Assembly: GCA_964438735.1 (NCBI GenBank)
Contig: CAYTLW010000014.1
Coordinates: 32,281 to 96,280 of the forward strand
Length of the DNA stretch: 64,000 nucleotides
Source: CAYTLW01 sp964438735
Lineage (GTDB): Bacteria; Myxococcota_A; UBA9042
Direction of reading: 5' to 3'
Positions 1-9,262 of the stretch are shown here, one piece after another. Position numbers and translations under genes: made by a program. Position 1 is the first letter of the stretch. Every line of letters begins with the position of its first letter. A model generated the notes under the pieces. The model did not search any database and was not told the DNA's origin. It worked only from the letters and a program-made list of their open reading frames with translations.

Positions 1-663
<663 letters not shown>

Positions 664-710
664 CGACCCCTGGCGATCCGTTGGCTTTGTGCACAATCGC
701 CGTTGATTAA

Positions 711-730
711 TTCAACACCGCACTGTTGAA
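711..730. promoter_or_regulatory. Perfect 7-bp inverted repeat, possible operator
   Basis: TTCAACA at 711-717 and TGTTGAA at 724-730 form a perfect inverted repeat around a 6-base spacer. They lie in the 245-base gap between the aminopeptidase gene and the secreted Cys-rich gene. No T-run follows, so it looks more like a protein-binding site than a terminator. Its role is inferred from form and position only. Confidence 0.35.
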
Positions 731-908
731 CGAGCCCGCCAAGCCGGCGCGGACAGCGTCGAAAATCGTCTATTTTCATTCTTTGTTACAGGCTGTTGTG
801 AGTTTCTTTCCAGCGTGGCACGGGGGCTGGCATGGAACCTGCTCTATAGCCGGTCGAAGCCGACGCCCATCACAGGGAACCGTTCGGCGCCACGGCAAGG
901 AGAACACC

Positions 909-2201
909 ATGAAGACCCCCCTCGCGATCGCAGCAGCAGCCCTGCTCGCGCTGACCACCTGGACCACGGACGCCGCGGCGCTCGACTTCTGCCCCGACGG
1001 CGGCGGCTGCAAGTCCGGCGACGTATGCCACGGCGGCCTCTGCCTGCCAGCGGGCCTGATCTGCACCAGCGATGCCGGTTGCGCCAGCTACGAGAAGTGC
1101 GACTTCAGCTGCCCCCATGGTGGCGGCATCAACGTCACCTCCGTCGACGTGCCGCCGAGCTCGGGCAGCTCCGAGCCGGCCGAGCAGGGTGGCGGCTCCG
1201 ACGGCGAGGATTCCTCCAGCTTCAAGGCCGAGGACGACAAGGACGACAGCAACGACAAGGAGCAGTCGGACCCGCCCGAGGGCAACGCCAAGAAGAAGCC
1301 CGGCTCGGGCGCCCCCGCTCAGCCACCGCAGAATACCTGCCCCAAGGCCAAGGGCGTCTGCGTGGCCGTGCCGGCCAAGACCAAGGCCAGCGCCGCGTGC
1401 AAGTCCTTCTGCGCCGCGGTCACCAAGTGCAGCTTCGGCAGCAAGACCGGCAAGGCGGTCTCCGGCAGTGGCAGCTCCACGCCCGGCAAGGCGCCCAAGC
1501 CCACCACGCCCGCCAAGGAGCCCCAGGAAGATGACAAGGGCGACCAGGACAGCGGCGGCAGCGACTTCGCGCCCTCTGATGGCGACAGCGATGACGAGCC
1601 CTCTGGCGGCAGCGACGGTTCCGACGGTGACGAGGGCGCACCCGCGCCCCCCGACGAGCCCGACGATGACGAAGAAGGCCCGAATACCGAGCCGCCTGGT
1701 GACAAGGACAACTCCGGTAAGAAGGCCCCGCCGAAGGATGAGCTCAACGTCGAGATCGACGCTTCCGGCTGCGAGTTCGCCTGCGCCCTCTGGGAGAACA
1801 AGAAGATCGCCGTGACGGAGACCGCCGCCGCGATGCAGTGCCTGGACAAGAACAAGGCCATGACCTGCGATGACCTGGGCAAGGCGTGTGAGTCCGAAGC
1901 CGAGGCGCTCGAGAAGGCGCTGGACAAGGACGACAGCTGGAAGCTGGCCATGGGCGGTGGCTGGGGCGCCTCCGCGCTGACCAAGTCCTCGAGCGACGAC
2001 AACTCGGGCAACCCCGAGTCGCCCAATGCGGCCGGCACAGGCGGCGACGGCCAGGCCGAACTGGGTGCCCCGGCGCACAACCTCGGCAGCTCCGGCGGCT
2101 GCACGGCCAGCGCTTCGCCAATGGGCAACAGCGGCGGCGCGGCCTTCATCATCTTCCTCCTCGCTGGCGCCCTGATGCTCCGTCGTCGACTGACGGCGTG
2201 A
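909..2201 (+). CDS. Secreted Cys-rich acidic low-complexity protein with MYXO-CTERM-like tail
   Basis: A secreted or surface-anchored protein of 430 residues with no recognised enzymatic domain. It begins with a signal peptide (MKTPLAIAAAALLALTTW, cleavage near TDAAA) followed by a short Cys-rich segment (CPDGGGCKSGDVCHGGLC and further Cys). Most of the rest is disordered Ser/Gly/Asp/Glu/Pro-rich sequence, interrupted by two Cys-containing islands around residues 150-180 and 280-330. The C-terminus has a Gly-Cys near GGCTAS, a hydrophobic helix and LRRRLTA, the layout of a MYXO-CTERM sorting signal. The start at 909 is preceded by AAGGAG at 897-902; longer in-frame starts upstream lack this and would hide the signal peptide. 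A strong terminator follows. Function is unknown; a stalk-like or adhesive surface protein is possible. Confidence 0.8.
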   Translation: MKTPLAIAAAALLALTTWTTDAAALDFCPDGGGCKSGDVCHGGLCLPAGLICTSDAGCASYEKCDFSCPHGGGINVTSVDVPPSSGSSEPAEQGGGSDGEDSSSFKAEDDKDDSNDKEQSDPPEGNAKKKPGSGAPAQPPQNTCPKAKGVCVAVPAKTKASAACKSFCAAVTKCSFGSKTGKAVSGSGSSTPGKAPKPTTPAKEPQEDDKGDQDSGGSDFAPSDGDSDDEPSGGSDGSDGDEGAPAPPDEPDDDEEGPNTEPPGDKDNSGKKAPPKDELNVEIDASGCEFACALWENKKIAVTETAAAMQCLDKNKAMTCDDLGKACESEAEALEKALDKDDSWKLAMGGGWGASALTKSSSDDNSGNPESPNAAGTGGDGQAELGAPAHNLGSSGGCTASASPMGNSGGAAFIIFLLAGALMLRRRLTA

Positions 2202-2268
2202 CGGGTTGATCCCCCGCAGCGGTCGTTTCGTCTCCACTGCAGCAACAGGAAGGAAACGAAACGAGAGA

Positions 2269-2308
2269 CCGGCCGGGCAGCTGCTGTGCTGCCCGGCCGG
2301 GATGTTTT
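2269..2308 (+). terminator. Rho-independent terminator
   Basis: A perfect 13-bp stem (CCGGCCGGGCAGC at 2269-2281 pairing with 2288-2300) with a 6-base loop, followed by TTTTT at 2304-2308. It ends the secreted Cys-rich gene and sits just before the 3' end of the convergent rlmN gene. Confidence 0.8.
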
Positions 2309-2325
2309 TGGTTGGGGGCCGGGGC

Positions 2326-3459
2326 TCAGCCCGGCGGTTCGGCCGCGGCTCCGGCGAGTTGGCCGCAGGCGGCGCCGATGTCCTGGCCTTTGGATTCGCG
2401 CAGGCTGATGGAGGCGCCCGCCGAAGCGACGGCGCGGGCGAAGCGGTCTACCACCTCGCGGGCGGGCCGGCTGTAGGGCGCGCCAGGCCAGGCGTTGAAT
2501 GGGATCGCGTTGACGTGCGCGTCCAGGCGGCGGGCGATGGCCGCCAGACGACCCGCGTCGTCCAGGCTGTCGTTGACCCCGTCCAGCAACGCGTACTCCA
2601 GCGTCAACTTGCGGCTGCCGCGCTCGGGCAGGTCGGCCAGAGCGGCGATCATGCGCTCGATGGTCACGCCACGGCCGACTGGCATCAGGCGACGTCGGGT
2701 CTCTTCATCGGTCGCTGTCAGCGACCAGGCCAGGTTCACCGCCGGGTGTGCCGCCGCCAGGTCGGGCAGCCGCTTGGCCAGCCCGGCGGTCGACACGGTG
2801 ATGCGCCTCGGCGAGAAGCCGTAGCCGTTCGGATCGGTCAGGATCGACAGCGCATCGATCACCGCCGCCGCGTTGTCCAACGGCTCGCCCATGCCCATGA
2901 AGACCAGATTGTGCGGTCGCGCCGCCAACGGGCCGCGCTCGCCGCCGGAGACACCGCCCCGAACCGCGCCGTCAGCCGCCAGCAGGCGGCAGGCGATGGC
3001 CACCTGCTCGACGATCTCGGCCGCGCTCAGATCCGCACGCGTGGGAATCTTCGCGGTGGCGCAGAAGTCGCAACCCATGCGGCAGCCCACCTGCGAGGAC
3101 AGACATTGGGTGATGCGCCCGCCGCCCATGGGCATGATCACGGTCTCGATCGCCGTTCCGCTGATGGTGCCCAGCACCAGTTTTCGTGAGCCATCCAGGG
3201 CCGAACGGGCGTCGCGGAGAACGGGCAGCGCTGGCAGCGGTGCGCTCCGCTGCAGCCGGGCCCGCAGCGCCTTGCCCAGGTCGGTCATGGCCGCCCAGTC
3301 GCGCTCCATGCGAACGTGCAACCAGCGAAAGAGCTGATCGGCGCGAAACGCTCGCTCGCCGGCGCTGAGCAGCAACTCGCGCAGGCGCTGCCGCGGCAAG
3401 GAGGCGAGGTCGGCGTCGAAGAGCGGATCGTCGGGCGGGGGTTGGGGGGCGTCGGCCAT
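2326..3459 (-). CDS. rlmN: Dual-specificity 23S rRNA/tRNA adenine C2-methyltransferase RlmN
   Basis: A radical-SAM enzyme that methylates C2 of A2503 in 23S rRNA, and A37 of some tRNAs in characterised homologues. At 377 residues it has the usual length. The radical-SAM cluster motif C-x3-C-x2-C is at C126, C130 and C133 (VGCRMGCDFCATA). The LVFMGMGEPLDN segment and the C-terminal GQDIGAACGQLA follow; the latter holds the Cys used for methyl transfer in the family. A basic HEAT-like N-terminal region of about 90 residues precedes the barrel. It is a single gene facing the terminator of its left neighbour. No Shine-Dalgarno is visible; TACCCT lies 8 bases before the ATG, so the transcript may have almost no leader. 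Confidence 0.95.
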   Translation of the reverse strand: MADAPQPPPDDPLFDADLASLPRQRLRELLLSAGERAFRADQLFRWLHVRMERDWAAMTDLGKALRARLQRSAPLPALPVLRDARSALDGSRKLVLGTISGTAIETVIMPMGGGRITQCLSSQVGCRMGCDFCATAKIPTRADLSAAEIVEQVAIACRLLAADGAVRGGVSGGERGPLAARPHNLVFMGMGEPLDNAAAVIDALSILTDPNGYGFSPRRITVSTAGLAKRLPDLAAAHPAVNLAWSLTATDEETRRRLMPVGRGVTIERMIAALADLPERGSRKLTLEYALLDGVNDSLDDAGRLAAIARRLDAHVNAIPFNAWPGAPYSRPAREVVDRFARAVASAGASISLRESKGQDIGAACGQLAGAAAEPPG

Positions 3460-3565
3460 GGGCGCGCAGGGTAGCCGACGACCGGCCGCCGGTCACCTCG
3501 GCGGTCGGCCACGGCGGGGCTGTCTGTCGTTTGACCGCCCCCCACCTTTGCGGCACGCTCGCTCC

Positions 3566-5038
3566 ATGCACAGCGCTCGCCCCTTGCCGCTGACGACCGC
3601 CTTGACCTGCGCGGTGTTCGCGTTGGCGCTGTGGACACCCACGAACTCGCATGGGCAAGCCGGGGCCAAGAAGGCCGCTGCCGCGAAGAAGACAGCGCCC
3701 AAGAAGGCCGCCACCGCCAGGAAGCCAGCGCCCAAGAAGGCCGAAGTTGCTGCCCCTGCGAAGGCTGCGCCGATCGCTGATCCCGGCACCGCCATCGCCG
3801 CAGCCATCGTTGATCGCAAGGCCGGCCGCTTCGATCGCGCGTTCGCCACCCTCAAGTCGGTCGTCGAGGCGGACGCTCGCAATGCCCGCGGACATCACGA
3901 GCTGGCCACGCTCTACGCCATCCACGGCCAGTTCACCGAGGCGGCGCGCCACTTCCAGATCGCCTTGTCCGTGGACGCCAACCTGGTCGCCGCACGCCGC
4001 AACCTGGCCGAAGTGCTGCGCGCGGACGGTCGACATGCCGACGCCCTGGGTCACTATCGCAAGCTCGAGCATGACATCGATGGCCGCGTCTCCGCCTTGC
4101 GCGGAATTGCGCTATGCGAGGAGGCCCTGGGTCGCCCGGATGCCGCCCGCGCGCCGCTGCGCACGCTGAGCACGGATTACAAGGAGACGGAAGCGGGGCG
4201 CTGGGCTGCTGGTCACCTGGTATATCTCGATCAGCAGCGGGCCAGCGGCGACGTATCGCCGGCGGTGGCCGATCAGCAGGGCAAGCGCCTGTTCGACGAG
4301 GGCCGACATGCCGAGGCCGTGTCCTGGTTCGGCTATGCCATGAACGTCGCGCCGAACGCCGACCGTGCGTTCCGGCTGGGGGTCGCCCGCATGGCGGCGC
4401 GCGATCACCTGGGCGCCGTTGCCGCGCTGCAGCATGCCCTGCGCCTTGATCGCGGTCACAAGGCCGCCATGAGCGCCTATCCCACGGCCCTGCGGAAGCT
4501 GCGCAGCGTCGGCGTGGGCGGCCAGGATGTGGCCCTGACCAGCACTGTCGGCGGCACGCCTGGCGCGCGGGCTGCGGCGGCGTTGCTTCGCGGTGACCTG
4601 TTGCTGGCCGAGCAGATCGCCAAAGCGGGTAACAAGGGCCGCTACAAGGGCATCACGCTGCTGCTGATCGCCGCCGAAGCGGCGCTGCGGGCCGGGCGAC
4701 TTCACCAGGCCGACAAGAACCTGCGAGCCGTATTGAAGCGACAGCCGAGGCACCCCACCGCCATCGCAGCGATGGCCGAGACCAGCTACCGCCGCGGTCG
4801 TCACACCGACGCCCGACGCCTGGCTGGTCTGGCCCATCCGCCGCGCGATCCGAGCGCCCGCGGCCTTCCGGTGGCCGATCTGGAGCAATACGTGCGCTGG
4901 CGCCGCGATTACGTCGATCGGCAGCTGGCCATGGCCGTCGATCCGCTGCGCAAGCCGCCCATGCCCTTCCAGCTGGTCGAGGGCATCGATCCGGAATCGC
5001 GCCTGCCGGCGAAAAAGGCCGCGTCCCCAAAGCCCTGA
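3566..5038 (+). CDS. Exported TPR-repeat protein with Lys/Ala-rich N-terminus
   Basis: A 490-residue protein probably exported to the periplasm. The N-terminal MHSARPLPLTTALTCAVF stretch and following residues resemble a signal peptide. After it comes a repetitive Lys-Ala-Pro region (AKKAAAAKKTAPKKAA-type, residues about 31-70) of the kind found in nucleic-acid-binding or flexible linker segments. The remainder is helical with several TPR-like units, for example GHHELATLYAIHGQFTEAAR and NLAEVLRADGRHADALGHYR. No catalytic motif is seen. I chose the ATG at 3566 because it starts the signal peptide; a longer frame from 3458 would overlap the divergent rlmN start. No clear ribosome site is visible. 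Probably a scaffold in the envelope; the partner is unknown. Confidence 0.82.
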   Translation: MHSARPLPLTTALTCAVFALALWTPTNSHGQAGAKKAAAAKKTAPKKAATARKPAPKKAEVAAPAKAAPIADPGTAIAAAIVDRKAGRFDRAFATLKSVVEADARNARGHHELATLYAIHGQFTEAARHFQIALSVDANLVAARRNLAEVLRADGRHADALGHYRKLEHDIDGRVSALRGIALCEEALGRPDAARAPLRTLSTDYKETEAGRWAAGHLVYLDQQRASGDVSPAVADQQGKRLFDEGRHAEAVSWFGYAMNVAPNADRAFRLGVARMAARDHLGAVAALQHALRLDRGHKAAMSAYPTALRKLRSVGVGGQDVALTSTVGGTPGARAAAALLRGDLLLAEQIAKAGNKGRYKGITLLLIAAEAALRAGRLHQADKNLRAVLKRQPRHPTAIAAMAETSYRRGRHTDARRLAGLAHPPRDPSARGLPVADLEQYVRWRRDYVDRQLAMAVDPLRKPPMPFQLVEGIDPESRLPAKKAASPKP

Positions 5039-5097
5039 CTCGCGCCCGATGTCAGTGGGCGAGGGGCGGGCTCTGCAGCCTCCATTCGCCGGGCTGA

Positions 5098-5403
5098 TCA
5101 GTCTTGAAGATTGCCCAGCTCGCGCGCCTTCTCGGGACCGGTCTCGAGGACTTCCGCCCCTTCATCGAGCTTGAGGAATTGGCGACAGGCCTGGTCGAGC
5201 AGTTCGCCTGAAGCCGGATCGCCGAGATTGAGACGATACTCGTTGATGATCTTCAACTGCGTCTCCAGCCAGACACCCCAGCAACCGCTACCGACGCGCG
5301 CTTTGATCTCGCCGCGCGTGGGCTCGCCGAATGGAATGCGAGCGCTGATCGGCTCCTCTTGCTGACCACAGCAGGCACAGGTCACGTTTTCAGGCTGGCT
5401 CAT
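5098..5403 (-). CDS. YggX-like Fe(II)-trafficking protein with N-terminal Cys motif
   Basis: A 101-residue protein of the Fe(2+)-trafficking / oxidative-damage-protection family (YggX), which in enterobacteria protects Fe-S clusters from superoxide. The family core is recognisable as VGSGCWGVWLETQLKIINEY followed by RLNLGDPASGELLDQACRQF, compared with WxxWxxxQxxxINExxLN in YggX. The addition here is an N-terminal C9-x-C11-C12-G motif plus a further Cys at the core, which suggests metal binding not present in the enterobacterial protein. The start at 5403 has GGAGG four bases upstream; the longer frame to 5676 has no support and would overlap argG. It is transcribed away from argG and towards the TPR gene. 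The family call is good; metal binding by the Cys motif is inference. Confidence 0.85.
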   Translation of the reverse strand: MSQPENVTCACCGQQEEPISARIPFGEPTRGEIKARVGSGCWGVWLETQLKIINEYRLNLGDPASGELLDQACRQFLKLDEGAEVLETGPEKARELGNLQD

Positions 5404-5576
5404 GTTGCCTCCAGGCCGCTCTTGGGCGGAAGGCCTGCGGGTGTATCCGGCTGCGCGCAGGGTGGCAAGTCCAGCCGCCCGGATGCCCGAATTCGGACGC
5501 AAACCGCGGGCAAAGTGCAAGCCTCCGCGAACGGTCCGAAAACGCCCAGGACGCCCGATTTTGCCTATCGCACTGC

Positions 5577-5605
5577 TTGACTCCCGGCAACCACGGCACA
5601 ACACT
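5577..5605 (+). promoter_or_regulatory. Putative argG promoter
   Basis: TTGACT at 5577-5582, a 17-base spacer, and AACACT at 5600-5605, about 50 bases before the argG start. The -35 box is strong and the -10 weak. The same AACA-T form of -10 recurs before the gene at 46251. Assigned by eye. Confidence 0.35.
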
Positions 5606-5653
5606 CCGCCGTCCACGGACCCGCCGGGTCCCGCATCGCCACGGAGCGGAACG

Positions 5654-6919
5654 ATGAGCGACAACAAAAAGGTCATCCTCGCCTACTCAGGCGGACTCGA
5701 TACGTCGGCCATGTTGCACTGGCTGCGTTACGAACAGGGCTACGAAGTCATCTGCATGACGGCGGATGTCGGCCAGGGCGAAGAGTTGAGCGGACTGCGC
5801 GAGAAGGCGCTCAACAGCGGCGCCAGCGACATCCACATCATCGACGTGCGCGAGGAGTTCGTGCGCGACTTCGTCTTCCCGGCGATTCAGGCCAACGCGG
5901 TCTATGAGGGCTACTACCTGCTGGGCACCGCCCTGGCGCGACCGGTGATCGCCAAGGCCATGGTCGACATCGCCAACGAGGTCGGCGCCAACGCCATCGC
6001 CCACGGCGCCACCGGCAAGGGCAACGATCAGGTTCGTTTCGAGTTGACCGCCTATGCGCTCAAGCCCGAGATCGAATGCATCGCCCCCTGGCGCAGCTGG
6101 CCCTACAGCGGCCGTGAGGACCTGATCGCCTACTGCAAGCAGCATGGCATCCCATACGGCAGCGCCGAAAAACCCTACTCATCCGATCGCAATCTGCTGC
6201 ACATCAGCTTCGAGGGCGGCGTACTCGAGGATCCGTGGTACGAGCCGGACAAGGAGATGTTCCTGCTCTCGGTGGATCCCTTGGACGCCCCGGACGAGCC
6301 GGAATCGGTCGAGATCCAGTTCGTCGACGGCATCCCCGTGGCGGTCAATGGCGAGACCCTGGGCCCCGCAGACCTGCTCGCCCGCTGCAATGAGCTGGGC
6401 GGTCGTCATGGCGTCGGCCGGATCGACATCGTCGAGAACCGCTACGTCGGCATCAAGTCGCGCGGCGTCTACGAGACACCCGGCGGCACCCTGCTCTACC
6501 ACGCCCACCGCGCCGTGGAGCAGATCGTGCTCGACCGCGAGGTCATGGCCCTGCGCGACAGCCTCGTGCCGCAGTTCACTCGCCTGGTCTACAACGGCTA
6601 CTGGCACTCGCCTGAGATGCGCCACCTGCTGACGTTCATGCAGGCGACCCAGAAGGGCGTCTCCGGCGTCGGCCGTCTGCGCCTGTACAAGGGCAGCTGT
6701 GTGATCACCGGCCGCAAGGCCCGCAACTCACTGTACAACCCCGAGTACTCCACTTTCGAGAAGGACTCGGTCTACAACCAGGCCGACGCCGAAGGTTTCA
6801 TCCGCCTCAACGCGCTGCGCCTGAAGCTCAACACGTACCGAGATCGCGCGGCGCTGGTCGATCCGACCGACCAGGTGCTGCAGGCGCTGAGCAAGATGAA
6901 GGATGGCTACATCGAGTAG
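5654..6919 (+). CDS. argG: Argininosuccinate synthase
   Basis: Joins citrulline and aspartate, using ATP, to make argininosuccinate, the penultimate step of arginine synthesis. The 421 residues match the type-1 enzyme length. The N-terminal ATP-pyrophosphatase loop AYSGGLDTSAMLHWL is intact, as are the HGATGKGNDQVRFE citrulline/aspartate-binding segment and the APWR and YETPGGTLLYHAH regions. GGAGCGGAACG precedes the ATG at 5654, which removes a long artefactual N-terminal extension beginning at 5402. The ribose-phosphate pyrophosphokinase gene follows after 48 bases on the same strand and may be co-transcribed. No other arginine gene is in the window. Confidence 0.97.
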   Translation: MSDNKKVILAYSGGLDTSAMLHWLRYEQGYEVICMTADVGQGEELSGLREKALNSGASDIHIIDVREEFVRDFVFPAIQANAVYEGYYLLGTALARPVIAKAMVDIANEVGANAIAHGATGKGNDQVRFELTAYALKPEIECIAPWRSWPYSGREDLIAYCKQHGIPYGSAEKPYSSDRNLLHISFEGGVLEDPWYEPDKEMFLLSVDPLDAPDEPESVEIQFVDGIPVAVNGETLGPADLLARCNELGGRHGVGRIDIVENRYVGIKSRGVYETPGGTLLYHAHRAVEQIVLDREVMALRDSLVPQFTRLVYNGYWHSPEMRHLLTFMQATQKGVSGVGRLRLYKGSCVITGRKARNSLYNPEYSTFEKDSVYNQADAEGFIRLNALRLKLNTYRDRAALVDPTDQVLQALSKMKDGYIE

Positions 6920-6967
6920 TCCCGCAGCAGCAGCTCAGGGTTGACGTCAGGTGCAGGGGAGGTGCGC

Positions 6968-7909
6968 ATGAACGCCAGACTCAAGGTCTTCGCAGGGCGC
7001 AGCCATCAGGCCCTGACGACGTCGATCTGCGACTCACTCGACCTGCCGCTCGGGCAGAGCGAAGTGGTGGAGTTCTCCAACGAGAACATCATGGTCCGCA
7101 TCCTGGAGAACGTGCGCGAGTGCGACGTCTTCTACGTGCAGACCTCGGCCACGCCGGTCAACGATCACCTGGTCGAGACCCTGATCGCCATCGATGCGCT
7201 GAAGTCCGCCTCCGCGGCGCGCGTCACCGCCGTGCTGCCCTACTTTCCGTACGCGCGGTCGGACAAGAAGGATCAGCCGCGAATCAGCATCTCGGCACGC
7301 CTGGTGGCCGACCTGCTCGAAACCGCAGGCGCTGATCGGGTGCTGACCATGGACCTGCACTCGCCGCAGATCCAGGGCTTCTTCCGCCGGCCGGTGGACC
7401 AGTTGGTGGCGGCGCCGATCATCTGCGATCACCTGCGTACCTGGGACCTGGACAACACGGTCCTGGTCGCCGGCGACGCCGGAGAAGCCAAGGAGCTGGG
7501 CCGCTACGCCAACCGTCTGCACCTGCCCATGGCAGTGGTGGACAAACGACGCCTGGGCAACGATGACAAGGCCGTAGCCACGAACCTGATCGGCGATGTC
7601 TCGGGCAAGCGAGCGATCATCGTCGACGACGAGATCGCCACCGGCGGCACCATCGTCGAGGCCGCCAGATTCCTGTGTGATCGCGGCGCCACTTCGGTGT
7701 CGGTAGCGGCGACCCATGGCGTGCTCAGCGGGCCCGCCATGACCCGGATCGACGGCCCCGAATCGCCCTTCGAGCGGGTGGTCATCACCGACACGGTGCC
7801 GCTGGGCAAGAAGGCATCTCCGCGCCTCACCGTGCTCTCGGTGGCGCCCTTCTTCGCCAAGGCGATCCGTCGCATTCACGACGGAGACTCGGTAAGCGAT
7901 TTGTTCTGA
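6968..7909 (+). CDS. prs: Ribose-phosphate pyrophosphokinase (PRPP synthetase)
   Basis: Transfers pyrophosphate from ATP to ribose 5-phosphate to make PRPP for nucleotide, histidine and tryptophan synthesis. At 313 residues it has the standard class I length. Visible motifs are the FPYARSDKKDQPRISISAR flexible-loop region, the MDLHSPQIQGFF metal/ATP segment, and the PRPP loop VDDEIATGGTIVEA. The usual FPYARQDRK is FPYARSDKK here, a variant also seen outside enterobacteria. GGGGAGG stands just before the ATG at 6968. The gene lies 48 bases behind argG, with which it may share a transcript. Confidence 0.96.
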   Translation: MNARLKVFAGRSHQALTTSICDSLDLPLGQSEVVEFSNENIMVRILENVRECDVFYVQTSATPVNDHLVETLIAIDALKSASAARVTAVLPYFPYARSDKKDQPRISISARLVADLLETAGADRVLTMDLHSPQIQGFFRRPVDQLVAAPIICDHLRTWDLDNTVLVAGDAGEAKELGRYANRLHLPMAVVDKRRLGNDDKAVATNLIGDVSGKRAIIVDDEIATGGTIVEAARFLCDRGATSVSVAATHGVLSGPAMTRIDGPESPFERVVITDTVPLGKKASPRLTVLSVAPFFAKAIRRIHDGDSVSDLF

Positions 7910-8024
7910 TTTCAGTGGCATCCGTCGTGGAGCACGCTCATTGCTCGCCCCTCGGGCGACGTGCGTGGAATGCCGCCAACCGCCGAATCGTTGGGGCCTT
8001 GTGGTCTCCGGGGCGATAGAGACT

Positions 8025-8055
8025 TTGGCCTCCGGTAGGCCTCGTCTGCTAATCT
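8025..8055 (+). promoter_or_regulatory. Possible promoter placing transcription start on the TonB-like gene's start codon
   Basis: TTGGCC at 8025-8030 and TAATCT at 8050-8055 are separated by 19 bases. A start seven bases after the -10 box would fall at 8062, the in-frame GTG of the next gene. The spacer is longer than ideal, so this is a weak call. Confidence 0.3.
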
Positions 8056-9252
8056 ATGGGGGTGGAGGCACCGGCCATCGACAAGCTGCGCACCACCGTT
8101 CGGATCAGTTTTGCCGCCGTCGCTGGGGCGGCCATGGCTTGGTGGTTGCTGGCCGGTCTGGCCTGGGTGATCGAGCGCGATCGGCCCAATCCGGCGGTGC
8201 AAGCGGCCAAGCAACGGCAAGCTGCGCGCGCCCACCAGGGCAAGCGGGCGCGTCGACTGACCGCCGTGGTGTTGCACAGGCCCAAGGCCAACAAGACCAC
8301 GCAGCTCGTAGCGGCGGCGAAGAAAAAGAAGAAGAAGCCCAAGCCTGTGGAGAAGCTGGACGGCCAGGTGGTCGAGACCGCCCGACCCGAGCGCGAAGAG
8401 CGGGCGGCGGTGGCCAAGTACCTGGGCCGCTGGGATATGAAGGTCGAGCGCGAGCAGAAGAGCCGCGGCCAGAAGCGAAAGTCGCAGCAGCTGGGCAAGG
8501 TCCGCATCGACAAGCCGTCTCGCCTGCAGAGCCCGGACTCCAAGAGCAAGGCCCCGACCCGCATCGCGTCCCGGCAGCAACGGCGCAAGAAGCGCGTGCC
8601 CAAGGGCAACAAGCTCAAGTCCACCAAGGCGGAGGCGAAGAGTCCGGGAGAGGGCGCTCTGGCCAAGGCGGGGGTGGCCAAAGATGGGCCCGGCATTCGG
8701 CGCGGCGGCGGACAGGACAAGCCTACCCCCAAACAGCCCTCGGTCATCCGCGGGGCCCACAGCGACATGCTGCTGCCGGCTACCTCACCGGGCAACATCC
8801 TGCACAACATCCAAGCGCTCGCCGGCAGCCCGGGCAGCGACGACTACCTGCCCCAGGTGCTCGACGAAGGCGACACCAACCTGCTGAACACGCGCAAGTT
8901 CCGCTATTGGGACTTCTTCCAGCGGGTCAAGGATCGCGTGCGCTCAGAGTGGAATCCGGCCAGCGTCTGGCGTTCTCGCGATCCGACTGGCAAGCGATAC
9001 GGTGTGCGCGATCGGCTGACGGTGGTGAGGGTGACACTGGACCCCGATGGCGCGCTCAAAGCCATCCGCGTAGCCCAGCGATCCGGCCTGCCCTTCCTTG
9101 ACGACGAGGCGCGACGTGCCTTCACTGCTGCTGGCCCGTATCCGAATCCGCCGCGGGGGCTGATGAATGGCCAAGGCGTCGTCGAGTTCAAGTTTGGCTT
9201 CATGTTCGAAATCTCCTCGGCCCGCTTCCGCTTCTACCGCATGGGGCAATGA
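8056..9252 (+). CDS. TonB-like energy-transducing inner-membrane protein
   Basis: About 398 residues with the layout of a TonB-type protein: one N-terminal membrane segment (around residues 18-38, SFAAVAGAAMAWWLLAGLAW), a long Lys/Arg/Gln/Pro-rich periplasmic stretch, and a C-terminal TonB-like fold (about 290-390). That fold contains VVRVTLDPDGALKAIRV, the PFLDDEARRAF helix and a final VVEFKFGFMFEI strand. Such proteins couple the proton gradient, through ExbBD, to outer-membrane receptors or other envelope work; no exbB or exbD is in this window. The ATG at 8056 directly abuts a possible -10 box, so the GTG at 8062 may be the true leaderless start. The metallopeptidase gene follows after 10 bases, suggesting one transcript. 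Confidence 0.8.
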   Translation: MGVEAPAIDKLRTTVRISFAAVAGAAMAWWLLAGLAWVIERDRPNPAVQAAKQRQAARAHQGKRARRLTAVVLHRPKANKTTQLVAAAKKKKKKPKPVEKLDGQVVETARPEREERAAVAKYLGRWDMKVEREQKSRGQKRKSQQLGKVRIDKPSRLQSPDSKSKAPTRIASRQQRRKKRVPKGNKLKSTKAEAKSPGEGALAKAGVAKDGPGIRRGGGQDKPTPKQPSVIRGAHSDMLLPATSPGNILHNIQALAGSPGSDDYLPQVLDEGDTNLLNTRKFRYWDFFQRVKDRVRSEWNPASVWRSRDPTGKRYGVRDRLTVVRVTLDPDGALKAIRVAQRSGLPFLDDEARRAFTAAGPYPNPPRGLMNGQGVVEFKFGFMFEISSARFRFYRMGQ

Positions 9253-9262
9253 GCGCCCCCGT

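Noticed and set aside
870..2237. 455-residue minus-strand frame over the acidic secreted protein
   Set aside because: It is the complement of Asp/Glu/Ser/Gly codons and yields a low-complexity Leu/Val/Ala chain without a start site or domain.
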